A stretch of DNA of 64,000 bases from Paenibacillus sp. BK033. Its GTDB lineage: Bacteria > Bacillota > Bacilli > Paenibacillales > Paenibacillaceae. Position numbers and translations under genes: made by a program. Under the pieces are notes generated by a model. The model worked only from the letters and a program-made list of their open reading frames with translations, was not told the DNA's origin and did no database searches. The DNA is taken from assembly GCF_004345425.1 (NCBI RefSeq), contig NZ_SLVP01000008.1:124001-188000 (forward strand), read 5' to 3'. This document shows, piece after piece, positions 41,217 to 50,037 of this stretch. How positions within the stretch are numbered: position 1 is the first letter of the stretch; the number at the start of each line of letters is the position of its first letter.

Positions 41217-42206
41217 CTACGCCAGGATGTTCTCGATCGCCTGCAGCTCGTCGCCCGAGAAATCGAGGCGGCTGAGCACGGCAACGTTGTCGTCGATTTG
41301 CTCGACGCGGCTTGCGCCGATCAGCGCGGAAGTTACGCGGCCGCCGCGAAGCACCCAAGCAAGCGCCATTTGCGCCAGCGATTGGCCGCGGCTTTGTGCG
41401 ATTTCGTTCAAGGCGCGGACCTTAGCCAGCTTCTCTTCGGTGATGCTGTTCGAGTTCAGGAAGACGCTTGGTCCGCCAGCTCGGGAATCCGAAGGAATAC
41501 CGTCCAGGTAACGGTTCGTCAGCAAGCCGCCGGCAAGCGGCGAGAATACGATCGACCCGATGCCTTCTTGATCAAGCACGTCCTGCAAGCCGTCTTCGAT
41601 CCAACGGTTGAACATCGAATACGACGGCTGGTGAATCAGGCATGGCGTGCCAAGCTGCTTCAGGATTGCCGAAGCTTGAGCCGTCTGCTCCGCGCTGTAG
41701 TTGGACAAGCCGACATACAACGCTTTACCCGAACGCACGATATGGTCGAGCGCGGCCATGGTCTCTTCAAGCGGCGTTTCCGGATCCGGGCGGTGGTGGT
41801 AGAAAATATCCACATACTCGAGATCCATCCGTTTCAAGCTTTGATCGAGGCTCGACACCAGATATTTGCGGGAGCCCCAGTCGCCGTACGGACCTTCCCA
41901 CATGTAATAGCCTGCTTTGGTGGAGATGATCATTTGATCGCGGTAAGCCGCCATATCCTGCTTCAGGACTTTGCCGAACGTCTCTTCAGCCGAGCCCGGT
42001 GGCGGTCCATAGTTGTTTGCCAGGTCGAAATGGGTAATCCCCAGATCAAAAGCGCGGTGGATCATCGCGCGTCCGTTCTCCAGACGGTCATTACCGCCGA
42101 AATTATGCCATAAGCCAAGCGAAACGGCAGGCAGCTTGAGGCCGCTTTTGCCTACGCGGAAATATTTCATGTCTTCATAACGGGACTTGTCTGCTACGTA
42201 TGTCAT
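41217..42206 (-). CDS. Aldo/keto reductase, YghZ-like
   Basis: A 329-aa reductase of the YghZ/AKR14 type (L-glyceraldehyde-3-phosphate reductase in E. coli). MKYFRVGKSGLKLPAVSLGLWHNFG is typical. Tetrad residues lie in HFDLANNYGPPPGSAEE (Asp, Tyr), ISTKAGYYMW (Lys) and FYHHRPD (His); cofactor loop ALIGASRVEQIDDN. ATG 42206 with AAGGAA 9 bases upstream is preferred to an in-frame start at 42314. Methylglyoxal or sugar-phosphate detoxification is likely. Confidence 0.93.
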   Translation of the reverse strand: MTYVADKSRYEDMKYFRVGKSGLKLPAVSLGLWHNFGGNDRLENGRAMIHRAFDLGITHFDLANNYGPPPGSAEETFGKVLKQDMAAYRDQMIISTKAGYYMWEGPYGDWGSRKYLVSSLDQSLKRMDLEYVDIFYHHRPDPETPLEETMAALDHIVRSGKALYVGLSNYSAEQTAQASAILKQLGTPCLIHQPSYSMFNRWIEDGLQDVLDQEGIGSIVFSPLAGGLLTNRYLDGIPSDSRAGGPSVFLNSNSITEEKLAKVRALNEIAQSRGQSLAQMALAWVLRGGRVTSALIGASRVEQIDDNVAVLSRLDFSGDELQAIENILA

Positions 42207-42387
42207 ATCTCTTATTCCTTCCCTTCCTTGAGTAAACCTCTTTATCGATGCCATTCGAAGATGCGAGGGCTCTTTTTGCGGTGAACAACTTTGTCTATGT
42301 AACTCCTCTATCATACACCCGCGGCTTATGGAAATAAACCCGGGCTATACGCCTATGAACAATCTTTACAATCGGGCCAAATTCCAT

Positions 42388-43797
42388 TCAGCTGGCCGAC
42401 GCCTTAAAGGCCCAGCCCTTATCGCCGGCGATCCGCACCAGCGCATCTACGCATAACGGGTCAAAATGCTTCCCCCGCTCCTTCAAAATAATCGCCATCG
42501 CTTCCTCATGCGACAAAGCCGCGCGGTAAGAACGGGAGGACGTCAAGGCATCGTATACATCGGCTACAGCCGTTACGCGGGCCAGCAGCGGAATATTGTC
42601 TCCGCTCAGCGCATCCGGATAGCCGTTTCCGTCCCAGCGCTCATGATGGGAGCGGATGACGGCCAGCTCCTCCTGCATGAAGCCCAACCGCCGGCACAGG
42701 TTGAACCCGGTCATCGGATGCTTCTCGATAACCTCCCGCTCTTCGGGCGTCAGCTTTCCCGGCTTGTTCAGAATATGGTCTGGAACAGCCAGCTTCCCGA
42801 TGTCGTGCACGATTCCGCCTTGCGCAATAGCGCGAAGCTGGTCGGGATTCAGCCCCAGCTCCTCTCCGAGCTGTATGGCGTACAACGCAACGCGGTAATT
42901 ATGGCCAGCCGTATACGCGTCGCGTGTTTCCGTCGTCCGGATAAGCTCGCGAACCGCCGGCGACATATAGGCGTGAATCCATTCCTTGGGATCATTCTGG
43001 AACAGCTGCTTCAGCGACATCGTATAGGAGCCGGAGCTGCGGTACTGATAATAAATGCCGACAACCATGGCGCAGATGGAGGCCAGCAGCAACAGGTGGT
43101 AAATCCACCAGCTTAACATCCACATTTCGCCCGTTACGTTAATCAATTGGGCCGCAATCATCCAGCCGGAGCTGTACACGATCGCCAGCTGCAGCGGAAA
43201 TCTGGTAGACAGATACGTCTCCAGATACCGGTACATCGTCCAGCCGTTTAAACCGAAAATAAGCAAGGTTGCCGACCATTTGATTGGCCCTTGCTTCATT
43301 TGAAGCCAGGACATCTGGTCGGAGAATAGCCATAGCAACGCGCAAATCACGGCAATCGACGCCGTCCAGATCGGGAGCAGCCAGCGCTGATGCGCCGACA
43401 GCCAGCTTATAATTCGGCGATCCGAGGACATCGACGACAGCCACAGCCACATGACGGCGAGCAATATGCTCATTTGAGCCGCATTGCTGGGCAGCGCCGT
43501 AGTGTGATACGCCTCTCTCGGTGTCGATAATCCATGAACAAGGAATAACGCTGCTAATGATACGAAGGACAAAGATAAGAAGCTGATTTTCAAATTGCGA
43601 AGCCGAATGGCTGCTACGCCAACTGCTATCGCAAGCGCAAATGCCGCGCCCGACACGATGCTGACCACGTAGAAATGAACGTTAGGAGAGTGCAGATGAT
43701 AATCCCAAGCGGGATTCATATGAAGGACCATGAATACGATAAGTGGGACTGCGAGCGATAAAAGAAGATACAGATAGATTTTCGCCTGACTGTTCAA
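42388..43797 (-). CDS. Membrane HD-GYP c-di-GMP phosphodiesterase
   Basis: A 469-aa protein. Residues 5-260 contain about seven or eight helices, an uncharacterised membrane sensor. The HD-GYP domain follows (about 280-460): TAGHNYRVALYA, GGIVHDIGKLAVPD, HPMTGFNLCRRLG, HHERWDGNGYPD, ADVYDALTSSRSYR. All metal-binding His/Asp and the GYP motif are intact, so it should hydrolyse c-di-GMP. TTG 43797 follows AAGGAGGG at 7 bases. It is 23 bases downstream of the MHYT-GGDEF-EAL gene, probably one operon. Confidence 0.9.
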   Translation of the reverse strand: MNSQAKIYLYLLLSLAVPLIVFMVLHMNPAWDYHLHSPNVHFYVVSIVSGAAFALAIAVGVAAIRLRNLKISFLSLSFVSLAALFLVHGLSTPREAYHTTALPSNAAQMSILLAVMWLWLSSMSSDRRIISWLSAHQRWLLPIWTASIAVICALLWLFSDQMSWLQMKQGPIKWSATLLIFGLNGWTMYRYLETYLSTRFPLQLAIVYSSGWMIAAQLINVTGEMWMLSWWIYHLLLLASICAMVVGIYYQYRSSGSYTMSLKQLFQNDPKEWIHAYMSPAVRELIRTTETRDAYTAGHNYRVALYAIQLGEELGLNPDQLRAIAQGGIVHDIGKLAVPDHILNKPGKLTPEEREVIEKHPMTGFNLCRRLGFMQEELAVIRSHHERWDGNGYPDALSGDNIPLLARVTAVADVYDALTSSRSYRAALSHEEAMAIILKERGKHFDPLCVDALVRIAGDKGWAFKASAS

Positions 43798-43820
43798 ATT
43801 GACGCCCTCCTTGGCTTACG

Positions 43821-45872
43821 TTATACGAACAAGCTCTGCGACGTTTGACTTCTATCAACAACCATCGACTGCTGTAACCAAAGATCAAGATCAGCGCGCG
43901 ACATCGGCTTGCTGAAGTAATAACCCTGCATCATGCTGCAGCCGGCAGATTGCAGAAACGCCATTTGCTGCTCCGTTTCGACCCCTTCGGCGATAACCGC
44001 CAGATTAAGCTGCTTGGCCAGTATAATAATCGTCTGGATGATGGCGCGCTTCGAAGGCGAGTCGCTCTGCTGCATGTACAGCTTATCTATCTTTAACGTC
44101 TGGAAGGGAATCAGATCGATCGAGCCAAGCGAAGAATAACCTGCCCCGAAATCATCCATCGAAATATTAACGCCCATCTCCCGGATGGTCTTCAACTGCT
44201 CAATGACATCCTCGACGTTATGCATCACGATGGTCTCCGTAATCTCCAGCTCCAGGAGATTGGCGTCCAGGCCGGAGTGCAGAAGCGCCGAGATGACCAT
44301 ATCCTCGAGATTTTTACTGTCGAACACGCTGACAGACATATTAACCGAGACGCTAAGGGGGACCGCCCTGCCTTCATTCCATTCGAAGCAATCCCGGCAG
44401 GCTTGTCCCAGCACCCAGCGGGTAATCGGAACGATAAGCCCCGTCTCCTCCGCAATCGGGATAAATTCCTCCGGCGGAATCTGGCCGAGGAAAGGATGAT
44501 TCCAGCGCAAAAGCGCTTCAACGCCGATTGGCCGGTTTACGGCTGCATCCCACTTGGGCTGATAGTGAACAACGAGCTGCTCTCTCGGCAAGGCTAGCCG
44601 GAGATCCTTCTCCAGCTCCATCCGGCGCAGCAGCTCCCGTTCCATCTGCTCGTCGTAGAGACAGTATTGGTTCTTGCCCCTGCGTTTCGCCTGGTACATC
44701 GCGGTATCCGCCGCGATGAGAAGCGACGATCTTTCGTTACCGTGCTGCGGTGACAAGCTGATTCCGATACTACCGGTGATGTAGAGTTCATTGCCCTCCA
44801 GCAAATACGGCTTGCGGATGTCCTCCAGGATCCGGTTGGCGAGCTGCTCCACCTCATACGGTTCCATCCCTCTCGTCATCAACAGGAATTCATCCCCGCC
44901 AAGGCGGAAGGCCTGCGCCCCTTCGCTCACATGGGAGCGAAGCCGCTTCGCGACAGCTTGTACCAGCAAATCGCCGATGTCGTGGCCAAGCGTGTCGTTA
45001 ATGATTTTGAACTGGTCGAGATCGAGGAAGAGCAAGCCGTACGTACGGGCTTTGTCCAGCTTTTGATCGAAATACCGGTTCATCGCGTGACGGTTCGCAA
45101 GTCCGGTCAACGGGTCGCTGTAGGCCATGCGCTCAAGAACGGTACGGTCCAGATAAATCGCGGTCCAGGTAACGAGCATAATCAAAAGAGTTACCAGGGT
45201 GACGCTTATTAGAAGAAACAGATTGATCGGGATATCTTCCGTTAACGAGGAGGCAGCCGCTTCGCCGCACCAGAAGGATGCGGCTCCCATTCCGGTGTAA
45301 TGCATCCCGCAGACCGCCAGCCCCATTAGCGAAGCAGCCGCCCATTTGGACCACGCAGCCTTACTGCCGTCCCGAAAATTTATAAAGAAATATAACGCCG
45401 CGCATGATGCCGCGACAGCGATCAAAGCGGATAATATCACTATAAATGGGTTATATTGTATAGACATTGTCGGGGAATGCATCGACGCCATTCCGGTGTA
45501 ATGCATGGCGACAATTCCCGCACCCATGATAAAGCCGCCCCCAAGGAGTTTAAGGCGGTTAATTTCTTTGGCCAGCGTTAAATAAAAGGCGACGTAGGAA
45601 GCGCATATGCTTGCGGTAATCGACAATAAAGTAATGGGTACGTCATAAGCAATCGGAATGCCGATGTGAAAGGCCATCATCCCGATAAAATGCATGGTCC
45701 ACACCCCGCTGCCCATAACAAAGGCGCCTGCGAGCATCCAGCCCAGCCGCACCTTTCCTTGGGATTGCGAGATTTTGTACACCAGATTCAAGGCAGAGTA
45801 CGAAACGAATAACGCGATGATGAATGAGAGAAGAATAACCCAGCCGTTATACTCTCCGTGTAATGTGACCAA
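43821..45872 (-). CDS. MHYT-GGDEF-EAL membrane protein
   Basis: A 683-aa c-di-GMP enzyme. The N-terminal MHYT sensor has seven helices and three motifs (TMHFIGM, AMHYTGM, GMHYTGM), proposed to bind copper and sense O2, CO or NO. GGDEF is intact (FRLGGDEFLL near 335) without an RxxD inhibitory site. EAL is intact (VEALLRW, ELEITET, DDFGAGYSSL, IAEGVET). Both activities are possible. TTG 45872 is chosen for the GGTGGGGG site and the family-like start TLHGEYNGW; GTG 45908 is an alternative. Confidence 0.9.
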   Translation of the reverse strand: MVTLHGEYNGWVILLSFIIALFVSYSALNLVYKISQSQGKVRLGWMLAGAFVMGSGVWTMHFIGMMAFHIGIPIAYDVPITLLSITASICASYVAFYLTLAKEINRLKLLGGGFIMGAGIVAMHYTGMASMHSPTMSIQYNPFIVILSALIAVAASCAALYFFINFRDGSKAAWSKWAAASLMGLAVCGMHYTGMGAASFWCGEAAASSLTEDIPINLFLLISVTLVTLLIMLVTWTAIYLDRTVLERMAYSDPLTGLANRHAMNRYFDQKLDKARTYGLLFLDLDQFKIINDTLGHDIGDLLVQAVAKRLRSHVSEGAQAFRLGGDEFLLMTRGMEPYEVEQLANRILEDIRKPYLLEGNELYITGSIGISLSPQHGNERSSLLIAADTAMYQAKRRGKNQYCLYDEQMERELLRRMELEKDLRLALPREQLVVHYQPKWDAAVNRPIGVEALLRWNHPFLGQIPPEEFIPIAEETGLIVPITRWVLGQACRDCFEWNEGRAVPLSVSVNMSVSVFDSKNLEDMVISALLHSGLDANLLELEITETIVMHNVEDVIEQLKTIREMGVNISMDDFGAGYSSLGSIDLIPFQTLKIDKLYMQQSDSPSKRAIIQTIIILAKQLNLAVIAEGVETEQQMAFLQSAGCSMMQGYYFSKPMSRADLDLWLQQSMVVDRSQTSQSLFV

Positions 45873-46076
45873 ACGTCCCCCACCTTTCGCAACTAGTACT
45901 CCGGACACATCTGATGTGACTAAAGTCTAATATTTTTGTATACATATACCATTATACGAAAAGCGACTGAATGCAACATATTTTTATTTAGAATTAAGGT
46001 TTTTGGGCGATTGTTTTGTTATAGTAGGTGAAGATTGTAAAAATAGTGCCTTTTTGTTGAAGGGAGTTTATTGACA

Positions 46077-47261
46077 ATGGAAAACAAAGACTCGCAGCAC
46101 AAAAGAGAAAACGAGGAGCTCGACACGGCTGCGGAGCAAGAGAATCAACAATACGTCTATGAGGATGACAACAAAGACGATCAAGCCGTAGACGCCCTTC
46201 AAGACGGGAAAGACGAAGAAGTTGCAGAAGAGGAGCGCGAGCAGGCGCCTACTTCCGAAACCCCGGCGCAAGCGGCAGGCGGCCGAAGCGGCAGCGGCGG
46301 TAAAGCTTGGATTGCCGTATCCGCGATTTTGGCCATCGTGCTTATCATCGTTCTGATTAAACCGCCGTTTGGCGCAGGCGACAAAGCTGTCGCAACGGTT
46401 AACGGTGTTAAAATTACAAAGGACAAGCTGTATGATTCCCTCGTGGATCAAGGCGGCAAGTCGACGCTGGACAATATGATTACGCAAGAGCTGATCGACC
46501 AAGCGGCGGAAGACGCGAAAGTAACGGTTACCGAAGCGGACGTAGACAAAGAAATCGAGAACCTGAAGAAATCGTTCGGTTCCGAAGACGAGTTCAACCA
46601 AACGCTTGCACAATACGGCATGACCGTTGACAGCCTGCGCCAAGACGCGGAAGTGCAAGTGAAAATCCGCAAAATTCTTGAACCTAAAGTTACGGTAACG
46701 GACGACGACATCAAAAAGTACTACGACGAGAACAAAGCATCCATGTCGACGCCTGAGCAAATCCGTGCTTCGCACATTCTCGTAGCTACGAAGGAAGAAG
46801 CGGAAGATATCCTGAAGCAGCTGAAAGCCGGCGCGGACTTCGCTACCCTGGCCAAAGAGAAATCGACGGATACAGGCACCAAAGACAACGGCGGCGACCT
46901 GAACTTCTTCGCCAAAGGCAGCATGGAGCCAGCTTTCGAAGACGCGGCCTTCGCCCTGAAAAAAGGCGAGCTGAGCGGCGTTGTTCAGACAAGCTACGGC
47001 TACCACATCATCAAGAAAACAGATGAGAAAGCGGCTGTAACTCCTACGCTGGAAGAAAAGAGGGAAGACATCAAGTACCAGCTGGTTACGCAAAAAGTAA
47101 GCGAGCTCTCCTCGAGCTGGATGGCCGACCTGAAAGCAAAAGCGAAAATCACGAATACGCTTGATCCCGCTGCGGCTGAAGAGTCCCCGGCGGCAAGCGC
47201 GGAAGCAAGCCCTGAAGCAAGTGCGGCGGCTGGCAACGCTTCGACGAACGCAGCGAAATAA
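46077..47261 (+). CDS. prsA: PrsA-like foldase with acidic cytoplasmic tail
   Basis: A 394-aa PpiC/parvulin-type peptidyl-prolyl isomerase that folds secreted proteins. SurA-N-like helices (about 105-215), then the rotamase core QIRASHILVATKEEAEDIL, FATLAKEKSTDTGTKDNGGD, SMEPAFEDAAFAL and SYGYHIIKK. Unlike B. subtilis PrsA, which is a lipoprotein, this one has about 75 acidic residues, then one membrane helix (AWIAVSAILAIVLIIVLI), so it is anchored with a cytoplasmic tail. The C-terminus is Ala/Ser/Glu-rich. ATG 46077 follows AAGGGAG at 10 bases. Confidence 0.9.
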   Translation: MENKDSQHKRENEELDTAAEQENQQYVYEDDNKDDQAVDALQDGKDEEVAEEEREQAPTSETPAQAAGGRSGSGGKAWIAVSAILAIVLIIVLIKPPFGAGDKAVATVNGVKITKDKLYDSLVDQGGKSTLDNMITQELIDQAAEDAKVTVTEADVDKEIENLKKSFGSEDEFNQTLAQYGMTVDSLRQDAEVQVKIRKILEPKVTVTDDDIKKYYDENKASMSTPEQIRASHILVATKEEAEDILKQLKAGADFATLAKEKSTDTGTKDNGGDLNFFAKGSMEPAFEDAAFALKKGELSGVVQTSYGYHIIKKTDEKAAVTPTLEEKREDIKYQLVTQKVSELSSSWMADLKAKAKITNTLDPAAAEESPAASAEASPEASAAAGNASTNAAK

Positions 47262-47266
47262 TTCGG

Positions 47267-47296
47267 AAGGCTGTCCCCTCTGGGACAGCCTTTTTG
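47267..47296 (+). terminator. Intrinsic terminator after prsA
   Basis: AAGGCTGTCCC pairs with GGGACAGCCTT, followed by TTTT. Confidence 0.9.
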
Positions 47297-47346
47297 CTTA
47301 TTTATGGTATGATGGATTTAGTAAATTAGATACATAGGAGGGCCAT

Positions 47347-48216
47347 ATGAGCCAGTTTCAAGTGAACAGCTATACCGATACGTTTAAGATCTACGAACTA
47401 ATTGAGGAAAGCACATCCTCCCGCATTCTTGTATGTCCGGAGCGCGGAGGCATCGTTATTGGCTGCCAGCTGCATGGACTCGAAGTGTTTTACCTGGACA
47501 AAGCAACGTTTGAGCATCCTACTGCGAATATCCGCGGCGGCAATCCGATCCTGTTTCCGATCTGCGGCCAGCTCGAGAACAAGAGCTATACCTGGAACGG
47601 CAAATCGTACGAGATGGCTAACCATGGCGTTGCCCGCACTTCCGCCTGGGAGGTTGCCGGCACCGATACCGATGGCGAGGCTTCGATTACCATTGTGCTG
47701 AAGAGTAATGAGGAGACCAAACAAAGCTACCCGTTTGATTTCGAGGTGAGCTTCACTTACGCGCTGGTGAATGGCGAGCTTCATATCCGCCAGCAATACC
47801 GCAACCTGACGGAAGGCGAAGCGATGCCGTTCTACGCCGGCTTCCACCCTTACTTCAATGCCGATTCGAAAAAGCTTCCGTACGAGACCGATGCGACTGC
47901 CTACCTCGACTACAACGATATGGTCGAGAAGCCTTATACCGGCGAGCTGGATCTGGACGGCATGGTGGAGTCCGTTACCCTGCTTGGCGCCAAGAAACGC
48001 GAGATCGCGTTCCCGGTTAGCGGCGGCGCTCGCGTGCGCATGACGTATGACGATATTTTCAAATACGTCCAAGTCTGGTCCGTGCAGGACAAGCCCTTCG
48101 TCTGCGTTGAGCCATGGATGGCCATGACCGGCGAGCTGAACCGCCAGGAGGAGCTTGTTATGCTCGAACCCGGCGAGGCACTGAACGCCAACCTGACGAT
48201 CAGCTGCGAGCGATAA
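47347..48216 (+). CDS. Aldose 1-epimerase family protein
   Basis: A 289-aa galactose-mutarotase fold protein. RGGNPILFPICGQL near 75, MANHGVARTSAW near 96, catalytic His region GFHPYFNA near 172, and catalytic Glu in VCVEPWMAM near 260. It interconverts anomers of a hexose or hexose-6-phosphate; the branch is closer to YeaD/glucose-6-P-type epimerases than to GalM, by eye. AGGAGGG lies 4-6 bases before ATG 47347. Confidence 0.9.
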   Translation: MSQFQVNSYTDTFKIYELIEESTSSRILVCPERGGIVIGCQLHGLEVFYLDKATFEHPTANIRGGNPILFPICGQLENKSYTWNGKSYEMANHGVARTSAWEVAGTDTDGEASITIVLKSNEETKQSYPFDFEVSFTYALVNGELHIRQQYRNLTEGEAMPFYAGFHPYFNADSKKLPYETDATAYLDYNDMVEKPYTGELDLDGMVESVTLLGAKKREIAFPVSGGARVRMTYDDIFKYVQVWSVQDKPFVCVEPWMAMTGELNRQEELVMLEPGEALNANLTISCER

Positions 48217-48221
48217 ACGAT

Positions 48222-48258
48222 AGAGGCCTTCCTGCCGGATGCGGGAAGGCCTCTTTTA
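48222..48258 (+). terminator. Intrinsic terminator
   Basis: AGAGGCCTTCC pairs with GGAAGGCCTCT followed by TTTT, after the epimerase gene. Confidence 0.9.
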
Positions 48259-48369
48259 TAGCTGGCCGGCCCCAATACCCTCCCCTGCCTCTTGGATGAT
48301 TGGATGTATCCGTGATATTCGTTAAGCCCATACTGGAAACAAGTAGATCTTACGGACAGGGTGTAAGCA

Positions 48370-49062
48370 ATGGAAGACTTTATGCAAGTCGAATTCGGGG
48401 AAATGCTGCTGAGGTCCTCGCTTACTTTTTTTATTTTATTGGTATTGGCGCGGATCCTGGGAAAAAAGCAGCTTGGCCATCTCACCTTTTTTAATTATAT
48501 TACGGGAATCACGATCGGCTCTTTTGCAGCGGATATTGCCGGTGAAGGCGAAACCCCTTATTTCAACGGGCTCGTCAGCTTAATCTGGTGGTCCGTGCTA
48601 ACGATTGGTATTGAGTATATAAGCATGAAATCCGGCAAGGCAAGAGTGGTTCTGGACGGAGAGCCGACTATCTTGGTGAAGGAAGGCCAGATTCTGAGAT
48701 CCGCCCTTCGGAATACTCGCTTGAATATCGATGATCTGAGTATGCTGCTGAGGGAGAAGAACGTATTTAGTTTTCAAGAGGTTCATTATGCCATTCTTGA
48801 GCCAAACGGACAAATCAGCGTGCTTAAGAAGGAATACGAGCAAACGGTCACGAGAGCAGACCTGGATATTCCTACTCCGGAGTTTACCTTCCTCCCAACC
48901 GAAATCATTTCGGACGGCAAGATTGTCAAAAGAAACTTGCAGGAGCTGAACCTAACCGAGCAATGGGTGCATGACGAACTCAAAAAGCACGGTATCGAAA
49001 ACGTACACGAGGTTTTTTACGCAGAGATTATAAAAGACGGTTCCCTGTTTATCAACAAATAA
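48370..49062 (+). CDS. YetF/DUF421 family membrane protein
   Basis: A 230-aa protein with three N-terminal helices (SLTFFILLVLARILGKKQLGH is the family start) and two YetF-type soluble modules (LRSALRNTRLNIDDLSMLLREKN-type; YAEIIKDGSLFINK). In spore formers, relatives (2Duf/YetF) belong to spore germination or membrane functions. NYITGITIGSFAADI is a family hallmark. The ribosome site at ATG 48370 is weak; ATG 48382 is possible. Confidence 0.9.
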   Translation: MEDFMQVEFGEMLLRSSLTFFILLVLARILGKKQLGHLTFFNYITGITIGSFAADIAGEGETPYFNGLVSLIWWSVLTIGIEYISMKSGKARVVLDGEPTILVKEGQILRSALRNTRLNIDDLSMLLREKNVFSFQEVHYAILEPNGQISVLKKEYEQTVTRADLDIPTPEFTFLPTEIISDGKIVKRNLQELNLTEQWVHDELKKHGIENVHEVFYAEIIKDGSLFINK

Positions 49063-49095
49063 GGGGCCCATCTTTCATGACAAGGGGCTTATTCG

Positions 49096-49791
49096 ATGCC
49101 GATTAACGAAACAAACATTGCCCTCATCACGAAATCAACAGGCAGAAAGTCCGCTTACCACTTCACGAGAGCAAGCAATCTTCAGGCTATCGCCTATTTC
49201 GACGCTATCTGGTCAAGCCATCATTTACTGCCGGCATCGACCGGCGAGCGACGGACCGCAAGAGAGGAAATATCGTACGAGGGAGCGTCGATTACGGTAA
49301 ATTCGCATCTTCGCATCCCTCAGGCGATGATGGAGACAGACTGCTCGGTTGAAGAATTCCGGGCCTTTATAGACAAGCATGTCTTCTTCTGGCCGACCAG
49401 AAGGGATTGCCTCAAGATGCTGACGACATACATGCGGAGAGAGCCTGAAGAGTCCTTCGCCGTGTTAGAGCTGGATGCCTGCTCGCTGCTGCTCGCGCAC
49501 GAAGAGTCTGTCCGGTTTTCCAAATACGACTCGGGCAGCTCGCCCCGTTTTCCGAAGAGCTGCAGCTACCGGAAAAGTCCGGCTATGTTTGTATCCCTCG
49601 CGGACTTCGGCCGAAGAACGGATCATGCGGTCCCCGTCAAGCCTTCGGAGATCAAGGAGATTCTTATTGAAAAGCAGGCACATTCCATTACCCGGCTGCT
49701 AAAGTCCGTATACGCGCCGAGCCCGGAGCATGTGCCCCCGAAATGGCTGCCAGACTACCAACCGCTCGATACTCTGCTACCGGGCAACTAA
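49096..49791 (+). CDS. DUF7002-like protein
   Basis: A 231-aa soluble protein. SAYHFTRASNLQAIAY near residue 20 and the later FSKYDSGSSPRFPKSC then FVSLADFG near 160-175 follow the DUF7002 pattern (YHFT...N...I, then NSGS-PR). The YHFT start recalls ADP-ribosyltransferase-like folds such as DarT, but no catalytic Glu can be assigned with confidence. AAGGGG lies 8 bases before ATG 49096. It follows the YetF-like gene by 33 bases. Confidence 0.6.
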   Translation: MPINETNIALITKSTGRKSAYHFTRASNLQAIAYFDAIWSSHHLLPASTGERRTAREEISYEGASITVNSHLRIPQAMMETDCSVEEFRAFIDKHVFFWPTRRDCLKMLTTYMRREPEESFAVLELDACSLLLAHEESVRFSKYDSGSSPRFPKSCSYRKSPAMFVSLADFGRRTDHAVPVKPSEIKEILIEKQAHSITRLLKSVYAPSPEHVPPKWLPDYQPLDTLLPGN

Positions 49792-50000
49792 ACGGACAAC
49801 AGAGTGGAATCCTTCGTCCCAAGCTGTGCTCGTTTGAGCGTTTGAGCGTTCATTCAGCCGCCATTGAGGACGATAGTGCTCTGCCTGTTGATATGGAGCT
49901 TGGCTAGGGCTCGACAAAGGTACAACGAGAAAGGCGTAACGAGGGATCTACGAGGAAGGCTCAACAAAGGTACAACGAACGGACAACAAAAGCCGAACAC

Positions 50001-50026
50001 AAAGAGCCGCCCCCAAAAGGGCGGCC
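50001..50026 (-). terminator. Terminator-like hairpin after SulP gene
   Basis: GCCGCCC pairs with GGGCGGC around CCAAAA; the minus strand continues CTCTTTG. The upstream gap 49792-50000 shows only a short direct repeat (CAACAAAGGTACAACGA-like) and no gene. Confidence 0.65.
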
Positions 50027-50037
50027 CTCCAAACCAT

